Of a stretch of 64,000 bases of DNA, positions 16,058 through 25,313 are shown piece after piece. The stretch is taken from NCBI RefSeq assembly GCF_002277895.1, contig NZ_CP022999.1:124001-188000 (forward strand). The letters are read 5' to 3'. Position 1 is the stretch's first letter. Every line of letters begins with the position of its first letter. Made by a program: the position numbers and the translations under genes. Under the pieces are notes generated by a model that ran no database searches, was not told the origin of the DNA, and saw only the letters and a program-made list of their open reading frames with translations. This stretch comes from Rhizobium sp. 11515TR. Lineage in GTDB: Bacteria > Pseudomonadota > Alphaproteobacteria > Rhizobiales > Rhizobiaceae.

Positions 16058-18443
16058 TGCCGGCGCCGTTTTCATATGCATGCTTTTCTCAGTGCCGGCG
16101 TTGCGTGCTCAGGAAGTGCCCGATCAGCCGGCAGACATAGCCATTGCAGGCCAACGGGCGGCCATACTGGACGTCTACCTCGAAGTATTCATCAACAATG
16201 CATCGATGAACATGATAGGTAATTTCAAACAGCGTCCGAACGGTTCCCTCGCGGCAACCGCAAAGGAGCTGCGCGAAGTCGGCATTAAGCCGCCGGCCGG
16301 CGCCGACGACGACAAGCTGATAGAGCTCAGCACCTTGCCTGGTCTGTCCTATCAGGTCGACGATGAGACGCAGCGCCTCTATGTCCAGACGACGGACAGG
16401 GGGCGCGCACCTCGCGTCATCAATGTCAGGCAGCAGCAGGAAAATGCCATCCCGGCACCCCAGGCCGGCTACGGCGCCGTCTTGAACTATTCCCTCTACG
16501 CAAGTTCCAACGGCCTATTCCAAGGCAATTCGAACATGTTCCAGGGAATATCCGGATCTTTCGATGCACGTCTCTTCAGCCTCTATGGCACGCTCAGCCA
16601 GTCCTTCCTCGCCGGATATTCCGAAGGCAGCCTTGACGGCATAACTCGCCTCAACACGACCTGGAGCTATTCCGATCCGAAGAACCTCGTTACCTATCGC
16701 GCGGGTGATCTAACCACTGGCGGCCTGTCATGGACACGACCAGTCTATTTCGGCGGCATTCAGCTTCAGCGCAATTTTGCACTGCGTTCGGACCTGGTGA
16801 CCGAACCGCTGCCCTCCTTTACCGGGACGGCGGCCGTCCCTTCGACACTCGATATCTATACGCAGAACGTTCGCACCTATTCCAGCGACGTCCCCGCCGG
16901 ACCATTCGAAGTCACCAACCTGCCGGTCTTTTCTGGAGGCGGGCAAGCGACCGTCGTGCTGCGCGACAGCCTGGGACGCGAAACCACGCAGACCTTGCCC
17001 TTCTACTCCTCCAATTGGCTTCTGCGTCAGGGCCTTTTGGACTTTTCCGCCGAGCTCGGCACTCCGCGTCTGAATTTCGGCACCGATTCCAATGATTACG
17101 ACGGTCGTATCATGGGCGCCGCTACCGCAAGGTACGGCCTGACAGATTGGCTGACACTGGAAGGCCATTTCGAGGGTGGCGCCGATCTCCTGAATGGCGG
17201 TGCGGGAGCCGCCTTTCCGATCAACTCGTTCGGTGTAGCGTCAATAGCGGGCGCGGCAAGCAAAAGCGGGTCGCGTTCCGGCGCGCTGATGAATGCCGCA
17301 TTCGAGCTCAATTACGACAGATGGGCTCTTTACGCCCGGGTACAGCGGACCTTTGGCGATTATGACGACATAGCCTCGATCTCCGCGCGGCCGACAACCA
17401 ATGTTGCCGGAGATGTGAGCATTTTCAGTGCCGGTGTGCCGCGAGCCATCGATCAGATCACGCTGAGCGTGCCAACACCACTCGATCTTTCCAGCCTCAA
17501 CCTCTCTTATACCAGCCTCGAAAGTGCCGACGGCACCAGGAGCAAGATAGCCGGTCTTTCCTACAGTCAGACCTTCAAGCGTGCGACGGTCTATGCGAGC
17601 GCCTTCACGGATCTCGACGACAGAAGCAACTTCGGTTTCTTTGCCGGCCTCTCCATCCCCTTCGGCGGCAACGTCACGGCCAATACGGGCGTACAAGGCG
17701 GGCCTAACGGCCTCGGCGTCGTGGCCGACGTTTCCAAGTCGATGCAGCAGGAGGACGGCAGCTTCGGCTGGCGCCTACGCACCTCCGAAGGCGAAGACAC
17801 CTATCGCGAGGCGGCAATCGGCTATCGGGCTCCCTTCGCGCAGGTCGAGGCAGGTCTTCAACAGCAGGATCATCGGACCAACGCCACGGCTCGCGTCGAT
17901 GGTGCCATCGCTGTTGCAGGCGGTGGCGTCTTTGCCACCAATAGGATTGACGATGCCTTTGCCGTCGTCGATGTCGGCGCTCCCAATGTCGAGGTTCAGC
18001 AGCAGAACCGGCCTGCCGGCAAGACCAATTCGAGCGGCCGCATCCTGGTGCCCAATCTCAATTCCTATGAACCGAATACCCTATCCATCGATCCTAAGAA
18101 CCTACCCGTCGACGCCGATGTGCCGGCGACGAAGGAAATCGTCGTGCCGGCGGATCGCAGCGGTGTCGTCGTCAAGTTCGGTGTATCCGAAGCGCCGCAA
18201 GCCGCCCTCATTACGATCAAGGACAAGAATGGGGTGCCGCTGCGTGCCGGGCTCGGCGGCACCTTACAAGGATCGAGCGAGGATTTCGTCGTCGGCTATG
18301 ACGGACAAGCCTACATTCGCGGACTGCACGCAAGGAACGCAATCGACATATCACTTGAAGACGGAACGAAGTGCCATGCCGAATTCGCCTACAAGCCGCA
18401 GCGGGGCGAACAGGTCGTCATCAATGACGTCAGGTGCCTTTGA
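16029..18443 (+). CDS. Csu-type pilus outer-membrane usher
   Basis: This is an 804-residue FimD/PapC-family usher, the outer-membrane pore that assembles and secretes pilins. The signal peptide ends near LRA-QE. It is followed by an N-terminal chaperone-binding domain, a beta-barrel with an internal plug (GPFEVTNLPVFSGGGQATVVLRD is plug-like) and C-terminal domains ending with a cysteine pair (GTKCHAEF, NDVRCL). ATG 16029 is chosen over 16002 because it starts directly at the signal peptide; it overlaps the chaperone gene by 29 bases. Fifteen bases separate it from the tip gene. Confidence 0.9.
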   Translation: MLKSPLINGSAGAVFICMLFSVPALRAQEVPDQPADIAIAGQRAAILDVYLEVFINNASMNMIGNFKQRPNGSLAATAKELREVGIKPPAGADDDKLIELSTLPGLSYQVDDETQRLYVQTTDRGRAPRVINVRQQQENAIPAPQAGYGAVLNYSLYASSNGLFQGNSNMFQGISGSFDARLFSLYGTLSQSFLAGYSEGSLDGITRLNTTWSYSDPKNLVTYRAGDLTTGGLSWTRPVYFGGIQLQRNFALRSDLVTEPLPSFTGTAAVPSTLDIYTQNVRTYSSDVPAGPFEVTNLPVFSGGGQATVVLRDSLGRETTQTLPFYSSNWLLRQGLLDFSAELGTPRLNFGTDSNDYDGRIMGAATARYGLTDWLTLEGHFEGGADLLNGGAGAAFPINSFGVASIAGAASKSGSRSGALMNAAFELNYDRWALYARVQRTFGDYDDIASISARPTTNVAGDVSIFSAGVPRAIDQITLSVPTPLDLSSLNLSYTSLESADGTRSKIAGLSYSQTFKRATVYASAFTDLDDRSNFGFFAGLSIPFGGNVTANTGVQGGPNGLGVVADVSKSMQQEDGSFGWRLRTSEGEDTYREAAIGYRAPFAQVEAGLQQQDHRTNATARVDGAIAVAGGGVFATNRIDDAFAVVDVGAPNVEVQQQNRPAGKTNSSGRILVPNLNSYEPNTLSIDPKNLPVDADVPATKEIVVPADRSGVVVKFGVSEAPQAALITIKDKNGVPLRAGLGGTLQGSSEDFVVGYDGQAYIRGLHARNAIDISLEDGTKCHAEFAYKPQRGEQVVINDVRCL

Positions 18444-18458
18444 AAGGGAGTTGAAAAG

Positions 18459-19421
18459 ATGCTGCGTTCGCTCGCTCTTTTGCTCGCACTGCTGTTGCCT
18501 TCGCTATGCGCTGCGCAAAGCTGCAGCTTCTCGGCTACCAATATGAACTTTGGCGCGGTCGATACCCTATCAGGCACCCCGGTCAATTCGACATCTACGA
18601 TAAGTGTATCCTGTTCCGGCGGGCTCCTGGACCTGGGCAAGCGGCTTCTGATTTGCCCCGATATCGGCGCCGGCAGTGGAGGAGCGTCGTCGGCCGCGGC
18701 GCGCCAAATGTTGAACGGAAGCAGTTCTTTGAACTATCAGCTCTATTCCGACAACGGCCGAAGCGTGGTGTGGGGATCGAGCAGCTGGTCCTATCCATCA
18801 CGTGCACCGGTCTATGCGCTGACAATGGCCTTGCTGAATGGCTCGTTGATCGGCGCAACTGGCAGCATGACGGTCTATGGAGCTGCACTCGGCTCTCCGC
18901 CGACGGCAGTACCGGGGTCGTTTACGTCCAGCTTCACATCGACCTACACCTCCTTCTATTACAGCTACAGTAGTGCGACTACCTGTTTTGCTCCTTCTGG
19001 AACGATTGGAACCGCATCGTTCAGCGTCAATGCAACCGTCGCCGCCAATTGCCTTGTCAGCGTCCAGAACATTGATTTCGGGACACAGGGCGTATTGAGC
19101 ACGAATGTCGATGCCACCGGTTCCGTCACGGCAACCTGTACGCCGGGCACGACTTATACGATCTCCTTGGGTGGCGGCGGCGCGAATGCTCTGCCGACGG
19201 CGCGAAAGATGGCGAAAGGATCGGAGACGGTGACCTACGGCCTCTACAAGGACACCAGCCGGTCGCAGCCCTGGGGCGATGCCAATACGCCGGGTAGCAC
19301 CGTCGCCGGAACGGGAACCGGCAGTGCTCAACTGTTGACGGTCTACGGCCGAGTGCCACCGCAGACCACGCCATCCTCAGGCATTTACACCGATACGGTC
19401 GTGGTGACGCTCACCTACTGA
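18459..19421 (+). CDS. Csu-type tip pilin with two SCPU domains
   Basis: The 320 residues comprise a signal peptide (cleavage near CAA-QS at 19) and two spore-coat-U domains, about 20-170 and 175-320. The first has lost its clean donor strand and contains Ser/Tyr/Phe-rich loops (SSFTSTYTSFYYSY). The second ends in GIYTDTVVVTLTY, nearly the same as the major pilin. A two-domain subunit last in the operon is the usual tip adhesin (CsuE position). The N-terminal domain is expected to contact surfaces. Confidence 0.88.
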   Translation: MLRSLALLLALLLPSLCAAQSCSFSATNMNFGAVDTLSGTPVNSTSTISVSCSGGLLDLGKRLLICPDIGAGSGGASSAAARQMLNGSSSLNYQLYSDNGRSVVWGSSSWSYPSRAPVYALTMALLNGSLIGATGSMTVYGAALGSPPTAVPGSFTSSFTSTYTSFYYSYSSATTCFAPSGTIGTASFSVNATVAANCLVSVQNIDFGTQGVLSTNVDATGSVTATCTPGTTYTISLGGGGANALPTARKMAKGSETVTYGLYKDTSRSQPWGDANTPGSTVAGTGTGSAQLLTVYGRVPPQTTPSSGIYTDTVVVTLTY

Positions 19422-19476
19422 CTGCGAGTTTCCAACAAGCAGGTTGTTCGGATAATCTCGGTCATAGCGAAGCGTG

Positions 19477-21267
19477 TCAGGCCGCGCTTGCGCCGCTCTG
19501 GCCGCGTCTCGAGGCGGAGATTGCCGTTTGTCCAGTCGTCTTCTCGGACGAGCAGACCAAATTGCGCCCGTTGCGTTTGGCATGATAGAGCCGGTTGTCC
19601 GCAACGACGACCAGCTTTTCCCAATTTTCGAACAGGCATTGCGCCTGCCAATCGACGCCGAAGCTGGCGGTCACCTTCAAGCCATGTTCATCGCTGACGA
19701 CGGCTTGCGCCAATGTTTCCCGCAATCGCTCGGCCGTTGAACGCGCTGACACCTCGGTGACGTCACCCATTACGACGATGAATTCCTCACCGCCGTAGCG
19801 GGCGAATAGATCGGCGGGGCGCAGGCACGGGCCTAGAATCTGCGCCGTTCTTTGTAGCACCATGTCGCCGACGGCGTGACCGTACCGATCATTGATCGAT
19901 TTGAAATGGTCGATATCGAACATGATGATTGCGAAGCCTCGGGAGCCAGCTTCCGGAGTCGCGAGCAATTCCTCCACCGCATCCTCTAGCGCGCGCCGAT
20001 TGAGAAGACCAGTGAGCGCATCCGTCTGGGAGAGACGTCTTAACTCCTCCGTCATCGATTTGCGCTCCATTTCCAGGTGCCGCTTGAAGCGTTGCTGCTC
20101 ACGCAAAAGGTCAAGACGCAGGAACAGTTCCCGCATCTCACGTCCGGCGTGAGGTATCGGTGGCGGCGTCGTAAGGTTGCCGACGGCAATCTCGTCGATC
20201 TGTCGCATGACAGCCAGCATCGGCCGGAAGAGCGAACGTCTGAGCACGTAGGCTAACCAAATCACAACCGATACCGCCATGACGGCAAGCAGTGCGGAGA
20301 TCAGCATGGCTCTCAGGGATTTCTGCTGTACTTCGTCGAGAGAGTTCAATGCCGCGGTTTCGATGAGTTCACGCAGGTTCTCGGTCGATTTCATTCCAGG
20401 CACGTATTTCGCTGTGAACTCTCCGGGTGTGAGCGCATCGCTCGCATTCGCATCAAAGGCGACGCGCTGAGCGTAAGGCAGCGCTCCGGCAAAGTAACTG
20501 ACCGTCACCTGATCCAACAGCCTTGCGAGAGCCTGGGATTGCAATGTAACGGGCGCATAGGTTTTCAGCAGCGCATTCACTTCGAAAAGCCTGTTCAATT
20601 CGTTGTCGAACGCAGCTCTATAGTGGGAACGGGCCTGCCCCTGTGAGGCCAGCATTATGACGACATAGGAGCCCAGCCTTCCGGCACGCTCTCTGAGCGT
20701 TCCGGCCATCGAGGTCAGCATGACTTCGGCGCCTGTCTCGGGCGCCAGTGCAATGACCGATCGGCCGGCGACATCCCGGTAATCCTGGGCGCGATCCGCT
20801 GCACGGAACATTGCCTGTATGGCGTCCGCGATCCTTGCGCCGCTGCGCTCGCCGCGTGGCAAGGCGGCCACCGCATCGACCGCCTGACGGCCGCTCTCCA
20901 GCTGAGCCTTAAGCGCCATGAATGCGCTGCGCATTTCCGCGGACTGGTCTATTTCCGTTTTAAAGAGCGCTTCGAGCTTGGCGATATCCTTGTCGGTTGT
21001 TTCGCGGCTTGCTTTCAGATCGGCAGCAAATTGTGCTTGCTCACGCTCCGAAGCGCCCATCAGACTGTTTGCAGGACCGCGTTCTCTCGATATCGTCGCG
21101 GCCGCGTGCAGCGCCGTATGAAAACGGCCGAACTCGATTACGCCGCGCTTGTAGTTGAGGTAATCCGACAGGCTGAAGGCAATCGTCGAGCCGGCCATCA
21201 TCAAGCAAACCATGATAACAGCTACCGCGCCGATCCATTGTAGCTGTTGAATTTTAAGCCGCGACAA
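19477..21267 (-). CDS. Membrane-bound diguanylate cyclase (GGDEF, with I-site)
   Basis: This 596-residue protein has two membrane helices (about 12-34 and 321-343) bracketing a helical periplasmic sensor region. A HAMP-like linker follows (344-395), then a GGDEF domain (410-570). The active site is GGEEF at 492-496, and an RxxD inhibitory site, RPAD (483-486), lies five residues before it. It should therefore make cyclic di-GMP with product inhibition. It is convergent with the pilus operon and only 55 bases from it. c-di-GMP commonly controls adhesion, so a functional link is reasonable but not shown. Confidence 0.92.
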   Translation of the reverse strand: MSRLKIQQLQWIGAVAVIMVCLMMAGSTIAFSLSDYLNYKRGVIEFGRFHTALHAAATISRERGPANSLMGASEREQAQFAADLKASRETTDKDIAKLEALFKTEIDQSAEMRSAFMALKAQLESGRQAVDAVAALPRGERSGARIADAIQAMFRAADRAQDYRDVAGRSVIALAPETGAEVMLTSMAGTLRERAGRLGSYVVIMLASQGQARSHYRAAFDNELNRLFEVNALLKTYAPVTLQSQALARLLDQVTVSYFAGALPYAQRVAFDANASDALTPGEFTAKYVPGMKSTENLRELIETAALNSLDEVQQKSLRAMLISALLAVMAVSVVIWLAYVLRRSLFRPMLAVMRQIDEIAVGNLTTPPPIPHAGREMRELFLRLDLLREQQRFKRHLEMERKSMTEELRRLSQTDALTGLLNRRALEDAVEELLATPEAGSRGFAIIMFDIDHFKSINDRYGHAVGDMVLQRTAQILGPCLRPADLFARYGGEEFIVVMGDVTEVSARSTAERLRETLAQAVVSDEHGLKVTASFGVDWQAQCLFENWEKLVVVADNRLYHAKRNGRNLVCSSEKTTGQTAISASRRGQSGASAA

Positions 21268-21578
21268 TAAATGCTCTCCAAAATCACCGTCTATTGCGGA
21301 TTACATCAGATTTGATGGAATCTTCACTTAACGAACAGGTTTAAATCTTTCTCATGTTCTTTAAGTCCGCATATCCGAACAGTCGGCCTGACATGACAGT
21401 CTTCCGCATGCGAGATGACGGTTTGGCGATCTTGAGCCGCAATTATATTGCGGCTGGTTGCCGGCGTCGTGCTCCGCGCATGCGATAGGAAAGAATGGTG
21501 CCGAAAATGAGTTCGCGGCGCGTATGGTAACTGCTTGATAGCGGACCTGCTTCATCAAGCGGTTCTTGCCCGGCAAAT
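21268..21578. other. Gap with a hairpin, no gene seen
   Basis: A perfect nine-base-pair stem, AGCCGCAAT (21435-21443) with ATTGCGGCT (21447-21455), encloses three bases. It lies downstream of the leftward gene that ends at 21579 and may be its terminator, although no T-run follows on that strand. The first part of the gap, just before the diguanylate cyclase, is AT-rich and probably carries its promoter. Confidence 0.45.
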
Positions 21579-21884
21579 CTAGTTTTGCAGAAAGATCGAA
21601 GGCATCAGGTTAGCCCGAGCCGAATAATGTGGCTGGCCGACGACATGGGATATCACCAGCGCATAGACCAGGATAGAGCCGACTACGATGACGATGCCGC
21701 TAATGGGAAGCCCAATTTTTGACGTGGGAGCCGTCGACGTATCCGGCGGATTCGCGCGGCTGGCCTTTCGGGTGGATTGATCCGCCGTTGCAAGGGGAAG
21801 CTGCAACTCCCTTTCCATGCGAGCCTGCGCATCAAGGTGCTTGCCGTATCTCGCTGCGGACCGAAACTGGATAACTTCACCCAT
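21579..21884 (-). CDS. Small single-pass membrane protein, function unknown
   Basis: These 101 residues have a hydrophilic N-terminal half (MGEVIQFRSAARYGKHLDAQARMERELQ) and one membrane helix near residues 58-82 (GLPISGIVIVVGSILVYALVISHVV). I recognise no family. The MGEVIQF opening is common among small rhizobial membrane proteins, but that is an impression. It lies 30 bases beyond the secreted-protein gene on the same strand, so the two may be cotranscribed. Confidence 0.55.
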   Translation of the reverse strand: MGEVIQFRSAARYGKHLDAQARMERELQLPLATADQSTRKASRANPPDTSTAPTSKIGLPISGIVIVVGSILVYALVISHVVGQPHYSARANLMPSIFLQN

Positions 21885-21914
21885 TTCTCACGCGGTCCCT
21901 TTTACCGCTTGCGG

Positions 21915-22187
21915 TTATTGGCCATTTTCCTGGCTGTTGTCATTATTGCTATAGTCGACACGAACCACGACCTTTTCCGGCCGTTGCTCGCCATGCGGAA
22001 CGATCACAGTCACGATACAGCGATTCTCGCGTGGCTTGACGGATAGGAGGCGTCCCTTGGTCGTCGAAAGAACCTGATCCACCGCACTCGAGCAATCCTG
22101 AACATTGTAGGTGCTTTGAGTGATTTGACCTGCCATTGCGGAGCCTGCAATTGAAATTCCCGCAAGTATCGTTAGGACCCTGATCAT
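21915..22187 (-). CDS. Small secreted protein, function unknown
   Basis: This 90-residue protein has a signal peptide (MIRVLTILAGISIAGSAMA, cleavage at about residue 19) and a small mature domain with two cysteines (VQDCSS and NRCIVTV) that could form a disulfide. The ending DNSQENGQ is polar. The frame is open 16 residues further upstream, but the signal peptide marks the ATG at 22187 as the start. No family is recognised. It is divergent from the acetyltransferase gene. Confidence 0.6.
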   Translation of the reverse strand: MIRVLTILAGISIAGSAMAGQITQSTYNVQDCSSAVDQVLSTTKGRLLSVKPRENRCIVTVIVPHGEQRPEKVVVRVDYSNNDNSQENGQ

Positions 22188-22417
22188 GCTTCCACTATAC
22201 CTCAACGAAGGCAAGGAAGCGACAGCAGTTCGCAATGAACCAAGTCTATTTGCGTCATCTTTCCTGCTGTGCTGCAGAAATCACAGAGGCTAATATCAGC
22301 CGGCAGACATGGACTTTCATGGCGAATTCATGGATGGAGATGCGGCGCAGCCTGCTGCCCTCGCCAAAGATTGCGTGCCATCGCGCCATCGAGATCAATC
22401 CGCTCGTCCCTGGGAGA

Positions 22418-22978
22418 ATGATGCTTACTCTGGAAACCTCCCGGCTCGTTCTCAGGCCTTGGCAGGATAGCGACCGCGCTCCTTTTGCAGCCGTAAACGC
22501 GGATGCGCAGGTTCGGCAATATTACTATCCGAGCCTGCTCACGGCTGCTGAGACTGATGAACTGATCGATGAAGCGACCGCGCAGTTGGCCAACGAAGGT
22601 TTCGGCTTCCTGGCCGTGGAACGCAAGGCCGACGGCGCGCTGATCGGCGGCGCAGGTCTTTCAAGTCCCGGGCCGGAAGTTCCGGGCGATTTTCCATTGG
22701 AGATCGGTTGGATTCTGGGGCGTGGCTATTGGCGGCAGGGCTATGCGGCGGAAATCAGCCGGTGTTGCCTGGATTTCGCCTGGCAGGAGCTGCAGGCTGA
22801 TTGCGTGATCGGCTATACGTCGGCGATCAACATCCCCTCCCGCCGCGCAATGGAGAAAATTGGCATGGTCTATGTCGAGGGCGGTGATTTCGATGACATC
22901 ACAGTGCCGCCGGGCAATATTCTGCGGCCGCACGTGCTCTATCGCATCGATCGTCCTAGGCAGAAAATCCATGAATGA
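22418..22978 (+). CDS. GNAT-family N-acetyltransferase
   Basis: These 186 residues match the RimJ/RimL-type group (Acetyltransf_3): TSRLVLRPWQDSD at the start, FLAVERKADGALIGGAGL, EIGWILGRGYWRQGYAAE (the acetyl-CoA loop) and TSAINIPSRRAMEKIGMVY. It transfers an acetyl group from acetyl-CoA to an amine, the target being unknown. The frame opens 60 codons earlier, but conservation begins at the paired ATGs 22418/22421, with GGGAGA directly upstream. The next gene follows 81 bases later on the same strand. Confidence 0.8.
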   Translation: MMLTLETSRLVLRPWQDSDRAPFAAVNADAQVRQYYYPSLLTAAETDELIDEATAQLANEGFGFLAVERKADGALIGGAGLSSPGPEVPGDFPLEIGWILGRGYWRQGYAAEISRCCLDFAWQELQADCVIGYTSAINIPSRRAMEKIGMVYVEGGDFDDITVPPGNILRPHVLYRIDRPRQKIHE

Positions 22979-23059
22979 ACAGGATAAGCCACGCCGAAAG
23001 CCTGCGGATCGGCAATCGCTGTTCTTGTGTTCCCCCTTCTTTCACGCGAAATATTTGCC

Positions 23060-24019
23060 ATGAGCATACCGACATCCCATCCCTTCGACTTCGATCCCAC
23101 CTACGGCATGCAGCTTGCGCAGTTGGAGGCGATAGAGACGCCGGAAGCCCCGACGGGCTTCGACGATTTCTGGCGGCAGCGCTACAGGGCAGCGCTGGCC
23201 ATCGATCCACAACCCAAGCTTCGTCATAGCCAGTTGCGCCACGACAATTGGCACGTCTTCGATATCAGCTACGCGTCGACAGGGTTGTTTCAGATCAATG
23301 GCTGGCTGCTCATTCCCCGCAGCGGACAGGTGCGGCGCGGCCTGGTCGTCGGACACGGGTATGGCGGAAGAGATCAGCCGGAATTCGATTGGCCGGTAGA
23401 AGAGACGGCTATCCTTTTTCCCTGCTGCCGGGGGCTTTCCCTTAGCGCCAACCCAAAAATCCCCTCGGATGCATCGGGCCATGTCCTTTGCGGTATCGAA
23501 AACCGCGATGCCTATGTTATCGGCGGCTGCGTGGAAGACATCTGGCTCGCCGTCTCGACATTGGAGACCCTCTATCCGTGGCTTGCCGGCCATATCGGCT
23601 ATAGCGGTATCAGTTTCGGTGGCGGCATCGGCGCTCTCGCCATTCCTTTCGATGCGCGGATCAGTCGCGGCCATCTCATCGTCCCGACTTTTGGCAACCG
23701 GCAGCTATGGCTGACACTGCCAACCGTCGGCAGCGCCCAATCGGTTCAGGCCTATCAGCAAAAGCACGGCAGCGTTCTCGAGACACTGCGGTTCTTCGAT
23801 GCTGCGATCGCCGCGCAGCGCATCACTGTGCCGATGCTTGTCGCACCCGCGCTTTTCGATCCCGCAGTCGCACCACCCTGCCAGTTCTCTGTCGCAAATG
23901 CGCTGCAGAAATTTAACGAAATCTTCATTCTGGATGCCGGTCATTTCGATTATGCTGGCAGCGCGCAGCAGAACGCAGTTCTGCGAGACATGGTCGGGCA
24001 ATTCTTCAAGGTGCTATGA
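23060..24019 (+). CDS. Acetyl xylan esterase/cephalosporin deacetylase-family hydrolase
   Basis: This 319-residue alpha/beta hydrolase belongs to the AXE1 group (PF05448). The nucleophile elbow is GISFGGG, the acid lies in the VAPALFDPAVAPP region and the base in DAGHFDY near the end. FDDFWRQRY at the N-terminus and VVGHGYGGR (oxyanion region) are typical of the group. Members deacetylate xylan, xylo-oligosaccharides or cephalosporins in the cytoplasm. No signal peptide is seen. The stop overlaps the next gene by four bases (ATGA), so the two hydrolases are translationally coupled. Confidence 0.8.
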   Translation: MSIPTSHPFDFDPTYGMQLAQLEAIETPEAPTGFDDFWRQRYRAALAIDPQPKLRHSQLRHDNWHVFDISYASTGLFQINGWLLIPRSGQVRRGLVVGHGYGGRDQPEFDWPVEETAILFPCCRGLSLSANPKIPSDASGHVLCGIENRDAYVIGGCVEDIWLAVSTLETLYPWLAGHIGYSGISFGGGIGALAIPFDARISRGHLIVPTFGNRQLWLTLPTVGSAQSVQAYQQKHGSVLETLRFFDAAIAAQRITVPMLVAPALFDPAVAPPCQFSVANALQKFNEIFILDAGHFDYAGSAQQNAVLRDMVGQFFKVL

Positions 24020-24744
24020 ACCGCGAATACCTATGCTGGTACAGTCCTCGGCTGCATCGGGACATGGAGTTGTTGGTGTTCGGCCATGCCGGCGCCAAGG
24101 TATTGGTATTTCCCACCCGCGACGGTCGCTTCTGGGAATATGAGCAGGTCGGCATCGTCGCCAGCCTCGCGGATAAGCTGAATGCCGGACAGCTTCAGCT
24201 CTACTGCATCGAAGGGCTGGCGGCAGAAACCTTCTACGGCTTTCATCGCCACCCATCCGAGCGCATTCGTAGGCATAACGCTTTCGAGGAATACATCCTC
24301 AACGAAGTCCTGCCTCTGATGGCGCAGAAGAACGGGCATGAGTGCACCATCGTTCACGGCTGCAGCCTCGGCGCCTTCCAGGCCGCAAGCCTGGTTTTTC
24401 GCCACCCTCACCTCTTCCGCAAGCTGGTCGCCTTTTCCGGCCGCTACGATCTGACGATGAAGGTCGAATCCTTCACGGATCTGTTCGAAGGCTATTACGA
24501 CGATGATATCTATTTTCACACCCCGACACATTTTCTGCCGGGACTTGCTTGCGAGTGGCGTTTGGACAAGCTGCGCCAGATCGATATCGTCATGACGATC
24601 GGAGACGCCGATCCCTTCTTCGACAATAATCGCCACCTTAGCCGACTGCTCGCCGACAAGGGGATCGATCATCGGCTGCATGTATGGGACGGACGCGCGC
24701 ATCGCGCAGATGCTTGGCGCCGAATGGCACCACTCTATATCTGA
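24016..24744 (+). CDS. Esterase D-like alpha/beta hydrolase
   Basis: This 242-residue protein belongs to the putative esterase family PF00756. The nucleophile motif is HGCSLGAFQA, an aspartate candidate sits in TIGDADPFFDNN and the histidine in WDGRAHRADAW close to the C-terminus. It begins MNREYLCWYSPRLHRDMELLVFGHAG, the usual first strands. It lacks a signal peptide. Coupling to the acetyl xylan esterase-like gene suggests they act on the same acylated compound. It is the last gene of the pair. Confidence 0.8.
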   Translation: MNREYLCWYSPRLHRDMELLVFGHAGAKVLVFPTRDGRFWEYEQVGIVASLADKLNAGQLQLYCIEGLAAETFYGFHRHPSERIRRHNAFEEYILNEVLPLMAQKNGHECTIVHGCSLGAFQAASLVFRHPHLFRKLVAFSGRYDLTMKVESFTDLFEGYYDDDIYFHTPTHFLPGLACEWRLDKLRQIDIVMTIGDADPFFDNNRHLSRLLADKGIDHRLHVWDGRAHRADAWRRMAPLYI

Positions 24745-24768
24745 CGAAGAAAACGAGTTCCCAGGCCT

Positions 24769-24957
24769 TCAGGCCAGCCCGGCCGGTATCGGTCGAAGCG
24801 CCTTATGTGCGCCGTAATCGCGCTCGTGGGATTTGCGGTGTTGCCGTTCGGAGCTTGCGGAAAACTCGACCAGAATACGCTCCATCATGCCATCCGGATA
24901 GGTTCCGGTGTCGTTCGTTTCAACTTCCGACTGGGCGGTAACGATCTTCATATTCAT
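24769..24957 (-). CDS. Small conserved-looking protein, function unknown
   Basis: This 62-residue frame is accepted because GGAGGA (complement of 24964-24969) lies seven bases before its ATG. The sequence MNMKIVTAQSEVETNDTG is protein-like, followed by a basic, histidine-containing tail. It has no signal peptide or membrane segment. No family is recognised. It is convergent with the esterase gene. Confidence 0.45.
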   Translation of the reverse strand: MNMKIVTAQSEVETNDTGTYPDGMMERILVEFSASSERQHRKSHERDYGAHKALRPIPAGLA

Positions 24958-25313
24958 CTCTAGTCCTCCGGCTCTGCACGGAAACCCTTGATTCCAATAT
25001 CTGTTCTATTAGTATTTCTGAAAATTGTTAAAAAATTAACTACGTCCGTTAATCAAATCGGGCGCCACGGCATCGAACTTGAATGGCTGGCCGGATTGGA
25101 ACATTCTCGCAATCCTGGCGTTCAATCTCTGATTTGATGGGGGGCTTGATGTATCGATCCAAATCGCCCTGGGCGCAGTTCTTCTCGTTGCCGGTGAAGC
25201 AGCTGATATTGATTTAGACTTTAACCTCGAGGTTGAGATCCAAAAGGACCTCGCGGGAGTTCGCATGCCTTCGATCAATCACTGTCCAATCGGCGGATAG
25301 ACTGGAGCAGATC
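24958..25313. other. Intergenic region before the glucose dehydrogenase gene
   Basis: The first 90 bases hold the ribosome binding site and an AT-rich promoter-like stretch (24990-25045) for the small leftward gene. A leftward 80-codon frame (25036-25278) exists but shows no family resemblance and has no ribosome binding site. The remainder is probably the leader of the dehydrogenase gene. Confidence 0.4.

Noticed and set aside
25036..25278. Leftward 80-codon frame before the glucose dehydrogenase gene
   Set aside because: No ribosome binding site, no family resemblance and an unusual Ser/Arg-rich composition.
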